From Cyclobacteriaceae bacterium YHN15 (GTDB taxonomy: Bacteria; Bacteroidota; Bacteroidia; Cytophagales; Cyclobacteriaceae), in the NCBI GenBank assembly GCA_003797895.1, contig RKQB01000006.1, positions 124,001 to 188,000 on the forward strand: a stretch of 64,000 nt of DNA, given 5' to 3'. The notes beneath the pieces were generated by a model. That model saw only the letters and a program-made list of their open reading frames with translations, did no database searches and had not been told where the DNA came from. Shown in pieces: positions 28,965-37,425 of the stretch. The position numbers and the translations under genes are program-made. Positions within the stretch are counted from its first letter, which is position 1. Each line of letters begins with the position of its first letter.

Positions 28965-29301
28965 TTATTTTTTTATATAGCAAGTAGTCAATCTGGGAAA
29001 ATCTTCCTCTGTTCTAATTATCCAAGCAGTACAGACCATAGCTTCTTTTTCAAATATACGAATTTTGATATTTACTGAATATCTTGTTCCAAAATGGTCT
29101 TCACGTTTCTTTTTAGCTTTTGAATATACAAGTCCTCTGAGAATCTCATCTTTCAAAAGCAATGAATGTTCTTTTGTTATTCCTAATTCATTCTTAAAAA
29201 GATAAGCTTTGAATTTTCCCAACGGATGTTCCTCACTTAAACAATACTCGGAAAGTTTTGTGATATCAATAAAAGCTTCAGGGGTAGTTGGGTAAGTTCA
29301 T
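28965..29301 (-). CDS. DUF6883-like small protein with a +1 frame change near its 5' end
   Basis: The main frame (28965-29222 from a TTG) codes for 85 residues, with GTRYSVNIKIRIFEKEAMVCTAWII and EDFPRLTTCYI resembling DUF6883. The same frame continues upstream without a start codon for 20 more residues that look genuine (PEAFIDITKLSEYCLSEEHP). A short frame from the ATG at 29301 reads MNLPNYP and stops at TGA (29278-29280) in the context TAC CCC TGA. A +1 shift on CCC-TGA would join the two into a 111-residue protein. Either this is a one-base insertion in a C run, a sequencing error, or programmed frameshifting. The partner is the DUF4926-like gene 1 bp downstream. Confidence 0.55.
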
Positions 29302-29399
29302 TTGGGATTAAGAAGTTGTATTAATTTCTAAAATAATCAGACTTAAATCAAGAAACACTTATAAAAAATAATAACTTTTGCTTTTTAAGTTCCGACCAC

Positions 29400-31214
29400 A
29401 TGAAACAACTGCTCCTCTCCCTTCTAATTTCCCTATTCTCACTTAGTTCCATTGCCCAAAAACAAAAAACTGATAACCGATTTTCAGGTTTGGATGCTGA
29501 GCTCGAAAAAGTATTGGGCACTTGGAGGGCCGCTGGATTTGCCGTTGCAGTTGTAGAAAAAGATAAAATCATATATTCAAAAGGTTTTGGCTATAGGGAT
29601 TATGAAAATAAAATCCCTGTGACTCCAAACACACTTTTTGCTATTGGATCGAGTAGTAAGGCTTTTACATCTGGGCTGTTAGGGGTTTTAAGAGAAGAGG
29701 GCAAACTCTCCTTTGATGACAGTCCCATTAAACATATACCTGAGCTTAGGTTTTTCAATAATGAGATGAACAACCTGATTACCATCAAGGATATCATAAC
29801 CCATAGAACGGGGCTTCCAAGACATGACCTCAGCTGGTATTTTTTCACCACCCAATCCCGGGATTCATTGATGCAAAGAATTCAATATCAGGAACCATTT
29901 ACCAAGCCTAGGGAACAGTGGTATTACAATAATTTCATGTTTTTGACCCAAGGTGTAATTGCAGAAAAAATAACAAGTAAAACCTGGGAAGAAAATATTC
30001 AGGAAAAGTTTTTTGATCCCTTGGAGATGAAAACCAGCAATGCAGTAATTAGTGGACTGAAAAACGGCAAAGATGCATCCTTTGGCTACGAGGTAAAAAA
30101 CGATTCCATCATCAAAAAAATGGACTATTATGACATTGCCGCCATGGGCCCTGCAGGAAGTATCAATAGCAGTGTCCATGAAATGTCCAATTGGCTGATC
30201 GCTTGGATCAATGGAGGAAAATTTAAAGGTAACCAAATCCTGCCTGAAGCTTATGTCAAAGAAGCCATGAGTCCGCAAATGATCATGGCAAACAGTGTCC
30301 CCGACAAAGAATTTCCGGATATGCATATCAGTACATATGGCTACGGTTGGATGGTTTCTTCCTATAAAGGACATTACAGGGTGGAACATGGAGGAAACAT
30401 CAATGGATTCTCTGCAAATGCAGCATTTTTCCCGATGGATAGTCTTGGAATTGTGGTTCTGTCCAATCAAAACGGTTCCCCGATTCCCGGCATTGTCAGA
30501 AATATCGTCAGTGATAGATTGTTGAAAGTAGATAAGACCGATTGGAATAAAGTACAAAAGGAAAAAGCTGATGAAGCCAAAAAACAAGCTGCTGCAAATC
30601 AGGCTCAATCCAGCTCAATTCAAAAAAAAGGCACCAAGACTTCCCATCTTCTGGCCGAGTTTACCGGGGAATATTCTCATCCTGGTTATGGAATGGTAAA
30701 TATTCAATTTGAAAGAGATTCCCTTTTTGCAAACACTCCTTATCAAAAAGTCTGGTTAAAACATTTTCATTACAATATCTTTTCACTGGTAGGTATTGAA
30801 AATGGAAAGGTTGATACCACTACGGTTTCTCCCATGCAATTCAATTTCAGGATTAATAATACGGGCGAAATCGCTTCTCTTTCTTTCAAAGCCGAACCAA
30901 TGATTGATGCTATTGAATTCAAGCGTGAGCCCAAGGAAATTGAGATAGATAAAGAAACCCTGGAAAAATATATGGGGGATTATGACCTGGGCGGACAGGT
31001 TGCCAAATTTTATTTGAAAGAAGGAAATGAGAATACGCTTTTCCTTTTTGTTGCTGGCCAACCGGAGTATGATCTCCTGCCTATTGGTAAAAATAAATTT
31101 GCATTAAAAATGGCAGAGGGTTTTACCATAGTATTTACAGAAGATGAATCCGGAAAAATTATTGAAGCTGTTTTTAATCAACCTAATGGCGTTTTCGTCG
31201 CAAAAAGAAAATAG
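29400..31214 (+). CDS. Serine hydrolase, beta-lactamase family, with DUF3471-type C-terminus
   Basis: A 604-residue secreted protein (signal peptide 1-20, SSIAQ). The class C beta-lactamase/penicillin-binding fold is marked by S84xxK87 (GSSSKAF), the tyrosine motif in QWYYNNFMF and the HGG box in RVEHGGNINGF. After a lysine/glutamine-rich linker (about 380-410) a beta-rich C-terminal domain of the DUF3471 type follows (TGEYSHPGYGMVNI, later YMGDYDLGG). Members are D-aminopeptidases, esterases or peptidases and rarely true beta-lactamases. It stands alone, with a divergent small gene pair upstream. Confidence 0.88.
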   Translation: MKQLLLSLLISLFSLSSIAQKQKTDNRFSGLDAELEKVLGTWRAAGFAVAVVEKDKIIYSKGFGYRDYENKIPVTPNTLFAIGSSSKAFTSGLLGVLREEGKLSFDDSPIKHIPELRFFNNEMNNLITIKDIITHRTGLPRHDLSWYFFTTQSRDSLMQRIQYQEPFTKPREQWYYNNFMFLTQGVIAEKITSKTWEENIQEKFFDPLEMKTSNAVISGLKNGKDASFGYEVKNDSIIKKMDYYDIAAMGPAGSINSSVHEMSNWLIAWINGGKFKGNQILPEAYVKEAMSPQMIMANSVPDKEFPDMHISTYGYGWMVSSYKGHYRVEHGGNINGFSANAAFFPMDSLGIVVLSNQNGSPIPGIVRNIVSDRLLKVDKTDWNKVQKEKADEAKKQAAANQAQSSSIQKKGTKTSHLLAEFTGEYSHPGYGMVNIQFERDSLFANTPYQKVWLKHFHYNIFSLVGIENGKVDTTTVSPMQFNFRINNTGEIASLSFKAEPMIDAIEFKREPKEIEIDKETLEKYMGDYDLGGQVAKFYLKEGNENTLFLFVAGQPEYDLLPIGKNKFALKMAEGFTIVFTEDESGKIIEAVFNQPNGVFVAKRK

Positions 31215-31228
31215 AAATTTATAACCCT

Positions 31229-32209
31229 TTATTCAACGGCTTCTGATAAGGCTTTCAATTGGCTCACAACACGCTTATTATAGCCTCTAAATTTTCTCTC
31301 AATGGTCCCATCCGGATTTATTACAAAAAAAGTAGGCGTCAGATCTTCATCAAAGTAGTGAAATGCCTCTCCATAAATATCCAATAGATTTGTCCATGTA
31401 ATATTTTCCTTTAAATCAGCTCTGTAATTTTGCCATATATCAAAACTTTTATCTGACCAAACTGTGACAATTTCATATTCTTCTTTCACTAATTCATGAA
31501 ATTGGGCCAACAAAGAAATGGTAGATAAGGAATAGGTACAACCTGAAGCCATTAAAACCAGCAACTTTGGTCTGTGATCAGATTTGAATAGCTGTTGACG
31601 CTCATTATTCGAATTTATCAGTTCGATTTTTTTTATTCTATCACCGATTTTGGGTGACGGAAAGGACTGTGCATAAAGAAACACCTCTAACCTTTTGGTA
31701 TAAATGGAATTACTGTTTTCGATAGGAATCTTTTGAAACAAGTCTCTGACCACTTCCAAGGGGTACTTTTCTTTCTCTGCCTCCAGGAAATAGATTGTAG
31801 GTAATTTATCCAAATTCTCACCGATGAGTTTAAGCTTTTCATTCTTGGAAGCTTGTTCGATCTGCTCTGAAAATTGTTGGTATTGATAGGGTTTATCAAT
31901 TTGCCATTGAGCTGTAGTAAGCAAATACTCCAGCTGCAGGTGCACTTTCTGTTGCTCAACCCAAATTTTTGGCGTTAAATAATTGATTCTCCCTTTTTTT
32001 GATACGGCATAAAACTGAATTGGGGTCGGAAGCTCAGAAAAAAGCATGCTTTGCGAAATGGTGATTTCCGGACCAACCGGTACCATTCCACCCTCCCAAT
32101 AGAATCCTTTCTGGCTTTTTAAAAAATCAATGTCAAAATCAACTTTTTGTTGTGCACGAATACCCAAACAAATGATCCACAATACAATCAAAAGGAATAC
32201 TTTTCTCAT
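31229..32209 (-). CDS. TlpA-like thioredoxin-fold protein with a single active-site cysteine
   Basis: A 326-residue secreted protein (signal peptide 1-19, GIRA-Q). The N-terminal 180 residues are helical and not recognised. The C-terminal part (about 185-326) is thioredoxin-like: KLLVLMASGCTYSLSTISLL, a VWSDKSFDIWQNYR strand/helix and the cis-proline segment LTPTFFVINPDGTIERKFRGY. The usual CxxC is replaced by C224-T-Y-S227, so it cannot form the normal intramolecular disulfide; it could still work as a peroxiredoxin- or monothiol-type enzyme, or bind substrate. Convergent with the hydrolase gene at 31214. Confidence 0.75.
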   Translation of the reverse strand: MRKVFLLIVLWIICLGIRAQQKVDFDIDFLKSQKGFYWEGGMVPVGPEITISQSMLFSELPTPIQFYAVSKKGRINYLTPKIWVEQQKVHLQLEYLLTTAQWQIDKPYQYQQFSEQIEQASKNEKLKLIGENLDKLPTIYFLEAEKEKYPLEVVRDLFQKIPIENSNSIYTKRLEVFLYAQSFPSPKIGDRIKKIELINSNNERQQLFKSDHRPKLLVLMASGCTYSLSTISLLAQFHELVKEEYEIVTVWSDKSFDIWQNYRADLKENITWTNLLDIYGEAFHYFDEDLTPTFFVINPDGTIERKFRGYNKRVVSQLKALSEAVE

Positions 32210-32326
32210 TTAATAAAACAATTATCTTTCAACGAAATCAGTTCTTGATGTTATGGGAAATCTGATTTTTTGATTTGATTTCAGATGATTATCAGGTGTA
32301 TAAATCTAATGATTAAAGTTTTAAAT

Positions 32327-34594
32327 CTAACTGGAATAATCCTTAAAGACTCTATCCATCTCTTCTACTACCTGCAGGGCATTTTCTTTGGTAAAAATCA
32401 AAGGGGGCTTTGTTTTCAGCACACTGTCTTTGGGACCATCAGTACTGATCAGAATGAATTGTTCTCTCAATTTATTTTTCATGGTTTTGGCGAGCAGTGG
32501 ATCTTCCTCCTTTGTCCCTGGTTTTACCAAATCCACGCCAAGGAATAAACCTGAACCCCTGACATCCCCGATGCAATCATGATTTTTTTGAAGCTCCAAG
32601 AATAAGGACTTGTAGTAATTCCCTACCACTTTGGCATTTTCCTGCAATCCTTCTTCCTCCATGACTTCCAAAACTGCCAGACCAATCGCACAGGAAACCG
32701 GATTGCCACCAAAAGAACTGAAAAATTCAACTCCTTTTTCGAAGGATTCAGCAATTTCTTTGGTACAGACTACTGCTCCCATGGGATGCCCGTTGCCCAT
32801 AGGTTTCCCAAGTACCACCATATCGGGAACAACTCCATGCTGCTCAAAGCCCCAAAAACTATCTCCAACCCTTCCAAAACCGGTTTGCACCTCATCAGAA
32901 ATACAAACTCCTCCCTGCTGTCGTACAACTGGATATAAGGCTTCCAAATATCCATTTGCCAATGGCACCTGTCCTCCACATCCCACTATGGGTTCTGCAA
33001 TGAAAGCTGCAATAGGTTGGGAAAATTGTTGCATTTGTTGAATGGCTTCCTTGGCATAAGACTTCCCGGCAGTTCCGTCGTTTTGGGTAAAAAGCCCTCT
33101 ATATGCATCGGGCAGTTTGGTTTTGAGAATATAGTCTTTTTGCCCCTGTCCTTTGGGATTTGAAAATTTATAATCTGAAATATCAATAGATATTTGGGTA
33201 TTGCCATGATAGCCATGTTCCATGACCATGATTGCTTCCTTTTTGGTATACCATTTGGCCATCCTTATCGCCAGATCACTGGCTGCACTGCCTGAATTCA
33301 CGAAAAACACCCTGTTCAAAGATGATGGAAACTTAGCCAATAATTTCTCCGCATATTCAGGCAAAAGGTCATAAAGATATCGGGTATTGGTATTGAGCTT
33401 GGCCATTTGCCTTTGACCTGCTTCGACAACCTTGGGATGGGAATGCCCTACATGAGGAATATTATTGTATGCATCCAAAAAAGTATTGCCATAGGCATCA
33501 TACATGTATTGAAAAGCAGCCCTTTCCATTTTGACAGGCTTGCTGTAGCTGACGGATAAAATGCTGCTCAGGTATTGATTACGGTTAATCAAGCTTTCTT
33601 CCAGGGAAAGCACCTTTTTCTTTGGAAAACCAGCCACTTCCCTGAATCTATTCTCTGCTTCAATAGGATTGATTTTCAGCCATCCATAAAGCATTTTCCA
33701 GGCATTTTCTTCACTGACAGAGGTATAGGCGTTTTCAGGGTCTGTTTTTCTGGCTTGGGCCGAATTACATACACTGGCGCATAACCTCGCTGCAATCAGG
33801 TAATACAGTACTTCCAATTCTTTATCTTCAAGAGGAATTATGGATTGGTAACCTTTTAATACCTCAACCCCCCATTCCAAATAATTATCTTTGTCGTAAG
33901 CGGCATAAGTCATAGCAACTGCCAACTCCTGAATTAATGGCGCATAAGCCAGATCCCCAAAATCAATCAATGCCAAATCTTTATTTTCCCTGAGAAGGAC
34001 ATTCCATTCGTTGGCATCATTATAAATAAATGACTTTCTCAAACCTGAAAGATGTGGCCTTACATTTTCTTCAAACTGCAGGAAAAAAAATCGCACCGTA
34101 CTTCTGTCTTTACCCGAAGGGATATCTTCGAGGTATTTATGTACCACTTCAAGGTATTGAATATCCCATTCCCATTTCCTTGATTCAATCAAGTAGCTTT
34201 TTTGTTTCCCAAGTTCCTGATCTAATTCCGCCAGAAGAATCCCTAAAGCATGATAGTCCGGCTTTGAAGGATTCAGGTCTCCCATAAACGCTCCCTCCAA
34301 AAAAGTAAGCAACCTTCCTACCAATTTTTGACCGCCAAATTCAATCAACTTTACATGGTTTCCGTCCTCAAAGGGAACCGGCTCGGGAATTCTTCCATGA
34401 AACCTTTTTTGCAAAGCATGCAAAAATTCCGTCTCCACCTGGACTAAATCAAAGGTCTCTGAAGTAAAAGGATAAGTTTTAAAAATATATTTACCACTAT
34501 CTGTTTCAACCAAATAGTTAACATTGTCATAACCATTTAATTTTTTAAGTTCCACCGATCGGAACCCAAAGGATGTTTTTAACAGATCATGCAT
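32327..34594 (-). CDS. Kinase (APH fold) fused to a class-III PLP enzyme, phospholyase-like
   Basis: A 755-residue two-domain protein. Residues 1-300 are an aminoglycoside-phosphotransferase-fold kinase with YNDANEWN (D193, N198) as the catalytic loop and IDFGD (D211) as the metal site. Residues 340-755 are a class-III aminotransferase fold: FVNSGSAASDLAIRMAKW, HGYHGNTQ, SDEVQTGFGRVG (D567) and the PLP lysine K597 in VLGKPMGNGHPMGAV. In animals, hydroxylysine kinase and the phospho-lyases for phosphohydroxylysine and phosphoethanolamine belong to exactly these two families. A bifunctional kinase/phospholyase that degrades an amino alcohol is therefore plausible, but the substrate is not shown. 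The M23 domain often present between the halves in other bacteria is absent. Confidence 0.85.
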   Translation of the reverse strand: MHDLLKTSFGFRSVELKKLNGYDNVNYLVETDSGKYIFKTYPFTSETFDLVQVETEFLHALQKRFHGRIPEPVPFEDGNHVKLIEFGGQKLVGRLLTFLEGAFMGDLNPSKPDYHALGILLAELDQELGKQKSYLIESRKWEWDIQYLEVVHKYLEDIPSGKDRSTVRFFFLQFEENVRPHLSGLRKSFIYNDANEWNVLLRENKDLALIDFGDLAYAPLIQELAVAMTYAAYDKDNYLEWGVEVLKGYQSIIPLEDKELEVLYYLIAARLCASVCNSAQARKTDPENAYTSVSEENAWKMLYGWLKINPIEAENRFREVAGFPKKKVLSLEESLINRNQYLSSILSVSYSKPVKMERAAFQYMYDAYGNTFLDAYNNIPHVGHSHPKVVEAGQRQMAKLNTNTRYLYDLLPEYAEKLLAKFPSSLNRVFFVNSGSAASDLAIRMAKWYTKKEAIMVMEHGYHGNTQISIDISDYKFSNPKGQGQKDYILKTKLPDAYRGLFTQNDGTAGKSYAKEAIQQMQQFSQPIAAFIAEPIVGCGGQVPLANGYLEALYPVVRQQGGVCISDEVQTGFGRVGDSFWGFEQHGVVPDMVVLGKPMGNGHPMGAVVCTKEIAESFEKGVEFFSSFGGNPVSCAIGLAVLEVMEEEGLQENAKVVGNYYKSLFLELQKNHDCIGDVRGSGLFLGVDLVKPGTKEEDPLLAKTMKNKLREQFILISTDGPKDSVLKTKPPLIFTKENALQVVEEMDRVFKDYSS

Positions 34595-34649
34595 CAGGAA
34601 AGGTTTTTCAATTTCTTTACAATATCTACAAAAAATAAAATATTGTCCT

Positions 34650-35471
34650 TTACAATTTCTGGCAATTTGGACAGAAATATACTGCCCCTCCCATATAGGA
34701 TTCTTTTTCTATTTTTCCGCCACATTTTGGACAGGGTTGATCCAAGGTGTTTTTTGAAAGAATGGATTTGTATCCTCCATTATTCCCAAAAAGATCCTTC
34801 TCGGTGTCCCTTCCTCCCTGTTCAGTCATTTTCCTGATGGTGGTTTTCAGGTTATGGAAAAGCTCTCTCTTTTCCAATTCAGACAAACTGGATTTCTTCC
34901 TTTTGGGATGTATACCGGCATTGAAGAGAATATCCTGCAATACCCCATTCCCAAGGCCCGGTATTCTTTGCTCGGTAGCCAACAAAGCTTTTGCGGACAG
35001 ATCCTTTGCCGATTCAAGAATTCCCTGAAAAACCTTTTCATTAAAGGCTTCATCCAACGGAGAAATGGCATTCAAACTGCCGATGTGGTATTTATTGGAC
35101 AGCTTCCCCTCATAAGCCATTATCCCCCCATACATGGCTACCGTAAAAACCAGGCAACTTCCATCTTCAAAAACCAACAATAACTGATGCTTGGTAGGGG
35201 CTTCTTCGAACTTGGAATAATACCGCATATTCACTCCATCGCTTATAGAAATACTCACATTTCCATCAAAATGAACGTCCACAAACATTCCATGTCCCTG
35301 CGTGGATTGTACAGTTCTTCCTACCAGAAGTTTTGGGTAATCTTTGGGATCGCCTTCGTACCAAGCCATTTTATGGACGTGGCTGGACGGAATGACCTTG
35401 GCCACTTTTTTGCCAGTCAGAATTTGGGATGCCTGCCAACTGAGCGTTTTGGATTCAGGGATTTCTATCAT
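34650..35471 (-). CDS. Fpg/Nei family DNA glycosylase-like protein, MIEIPE type
   Basis: A 273-residue protein from the ATG at 35471. It has the Fpg/Nei layout: N-terminal beta-sandwich, the helix-two-turn-helix segment RIPGLGNGVLQDILFNAGIHPKRK, and a C-terminal zinc finger with CPKCGG and CPNC. Canonical members begin MPE and use the N-terminal proline as nucleophile. This one begins MIEIPES, so the proline is at position 5 and the nucleophile would be absent after Met removal; E3 or E6 may replace the catalytic glutamate. Whether it is an active glycosylase, a lyase only, or a DNA-binding protein is open. It starts 17 bp after the PHP phosphatase gene. Confidence 0.82.
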   Translation of the reverse strand: MIEIPESKTLSWQASQILTGKKVAKVIPSSHVHKMAWYEGDPKDYPKLLVGRTVQSTQGHGMFVDVHFDGNVSISISDGVNMRYYSKFEEAPTKHQLLLVFEDGSCLVFTVAMYGGIMAYEGKLSNKYHIGSLNAISPLDEAFNEKVFQGILESAKDLSAKALLATEQRIPGLGNGVLQDILFNAGIHPKRKKSSLSELEKRELFHNLKTTIRKMTEQGGRDTEKDLFGNNGGYKSILSKNTLDQPCPKCGGKIEKESYMGGAVYFCPNCQKL

Positions 35472-35488
35472 AATCAGCTTAATATAAA

Positions 35489-36352
35489 TTACCAATGAAT
35501 ACCATTTTCATCAAAAGGCATAGGCTGCCACGTGTTGTTCTTCAAGACCATCAGCTCTTTAAATCCAAGGTGTTTTAAGAGTACAGCAGTATTTTTATAC
35601 TCCCCAATGATTTCTTTTGGATGATGTGCATCGGAATTGAGGCAAATCGGTATCCCAAATTCTTTCAGCAGCCGAAGTCCTAATAATCCTGGATAGGTTT
35701 CCGAAGCCCTTTTTTTATACAATCCCCGGGTATTCACCTCTGCTATCACCCCGGATTTTCCGGCAACTTCCAAGGTCTGTTTCAAAAGGTCCTGGTACCA
35801 TGTGGCATTCTCATCGAAAAATAACCGGTGATGGTTCTGCATTTTTATCTTATCTATATGGCCCAGGATGTTTGGGCAATCCCTTTCCAGCATTTGGATG
35901 GTGTATTCAAAAAACTTTTCCAACACTTTTCGGATATTATTGCGAAAAATTTCCTCCAGTCCTTTTTCAAAAGTCATCAATGGACCATCAATTTCCCATG
36001 GCATACCATCTTCAAAAGCATCCACAAAGTGTACGGATCCTATGGAATAATCCAGGTCCAGATCACCTACCCACTTTTTAATAATTCCTGATTGCTGAGG
36101 AAAATAATCAATTTCAAGGCTTTTGTAGATTTCAATTTGACCCGAATACTTTTGTTTTGCAACCAGAATATCCTGTAAATAATTGTTCAGGTCTTGCTTA
36201 TCCATTGACCACTTATTATCAAAATTAACAGGACTATGGGAAGAAAAACCTAAACTGACTACCCCTTCCTTAATTGCATTTTGAATATGGGTCTCAATTT
36301 CATCTACCCCATCACAATATTTACAGTGGTTATGGTAATTGGTCCAAGGCAT
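35489..36352 (-). CDS. PHP domain histidinol-phosphatase-like protein
   Basis: A 287-residue metal-dependent phosphatase of the polymerase-and-histidinol-phosphatase superfamily. Motif I is YHNHCKYCDG, then GFSSHSPV, EIDYFPQ, GSVHFVD, GHIDKIK, EVNTRGLYK and the final NSDAHHP; together these give the histidine/aspartate set for a trinuclear metal site. HisK/HisJ-type members dephosphorylate histidinol phosphate in histidine synthesis, but no other his gene is nearby, so a different phosphoester substrate is possible. It is followed closely by the Fpg/Nei-like gene. Confidence 0.85.
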   Translation of the reverse strand: MPWTNYHNHCKYCDGVDEIETHIQNAIKEGVVSLGFSSHSPVNFDNKWSMDKQDLNNYLQDILVAKQKYSGQIEIYKSLEIDYFPQQSGIIKKWVGDLDLDYSIGSVHFVDAFEDGMPWEIDGPLMTFEKGLEEIFRNNIRKVLEKFFEYTIQMLERDCPNILGHIDKIKMQNHHRLFFDENATWYQDLLKQTLEVAGKSGVIAEVNTRGLYKKRASETYPGLLGLRLLKEFGIPICLNSDAHHPKEIIGEYKNTAVLLKHLGFKELMVLKNNTWQPMPFDENGIHW

Positions 36353-36444
36353 GATTCCTATTATTTAAAAATTTCTTTGAATTTCGGAACTTCGTTTCCT
36401 CTAAGTAAGTTAGTTTTGCCATTCTTCAAAACCAGATTTTAAAT

Positions 36445-37419
36445 TCACTTGATTTTGCCCTTTTCCTTAAAATAAGTCAATGCTTCCGTAATTCCCTGTT
36501 CTATGGGTTGATACCTAAGCTTAAGTTCCCTTTTAGACTTTTTATTAGAGTAATAGTTATCCACACACAAGATCTTCATATTTACTAAACTTAAACTTGT
36601 TTTAATATTCAGTCTTCTCAAGATCTCACCAGCATGGCCAAGAAACATAAGGATCAATTTTGGTATATTAACCATTACAGGATTTCTATTATGGAGAGCA
36701 TTGAGTTTTATAAAAAACTCCCTGTAAGACATATTCTCACCAGACAATAGATATTTTTCGCCATTATTACCAAATTCCAAACAGCTTATCAATCCTTTCG
36801 CAACATCCCTTACATTTACAAAATTCTTACCTCCCGGTGGACAGAAAACAATCTTCTTATTGGCTCCCATCAATATTATTCTTCCTGAACTTGGCTTGGT
36901 ATCATAAGCTCCAATCATAAACGTGGGATTGGTAATCAGGATGGAAATTCTGTCTGAATATTGTAAAATCCGCTCCTCAGCCTCCAATTTACTTAAAGCA
37001 TAATAAGATTGGTCATAAGGGGCTTTCATGGGTTGATGTTCCTCCCCTGAATTAAAATCGTCTGCATATCCAACAGTGTTGGCAGTACTGACAAAAAGGA
37101 ACTTTTCAAGTTTTTTTTCAACTGCAGCATGGAGCAGGTTCATGGTCCCCTCTACATTGGTCTTATGGTAATCTGAATAATTCAAAAGATTCGGGGAAGT
37201 TTCAGCAGCAACATGGATGACCGAAAAGCAACCTTCCATAATTTCAGTTAAATCATCAAAAAGGCTTCCTTGAACCAGTTCCAGATTAGGGTGATTTGGG
37301 CCTATATAAGTGGATGGATTCCTTACCAATCCCTTTACTTTATAATTCAAACCAAGCAATTCTAGAATTAGATTGCTGCCCAATAAACCATTAGAACCGG
37401 TAACCAAGACCTTTTTCAT
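36445..37419 (-). CDS. NAD-dependent epimerase/dehydratase, dihydroflavonol-reductase-like
   Basis: A 324-residue extended short-chain dehydrogenase. The cofactor site VTGSNGLLGSNLILELL (5-21), VIHVAAETSP and the catalytic YYALSKLEAE (YxxxK) are clear. The pattern is that of the dihydroflavonol 4-reductase/3-beta-hydroxysteroid dehydrogenase branch. Six bp separate it from the SDR gene upstream on the same strand, and the two probably form an operon that modifies a lipid or secondary metabolite. The substrate is not predictable. Confidence 0.86.
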   Translation of the reverse strand: MKKVLVTGSNGLLGSNLILELLGLNYKVKGLVRNPSTYIGPNHPNLELVQGSLFDDLTEIMEGCFSVIHVAAETSPNLLNYSDYHKTNVEGTMNLLHAAVEKKLEKFLFVSTANTVGYADDFNSGEEHQPMKAPYDQSYYALSKLEAEERILQYSDRISILITNPTFMIGAYDTKPSSGRIILMGANKKIVFCPPGGKNFVNVRDVAKGLISCLEFGNNGEKYLLSGENMSYREFFIKLNALHNRNPVMVNIPKLILMFLGHAGEILRRLNIKTSLSLVNMKILCVDNYYSNKKSKRELKLRYQPIEQGITEALTYFKEKGKIK

Positions 37420-37425
37420 AAAATT

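Noticed and set aside
29400..31214. A true beta-lactamase resistance gene
   Set aside because: The SxxK/Y/HGG set also fits D-aminopeptidases and esterases, and the C-terminal extra domain is unlike known resistance enzymes.
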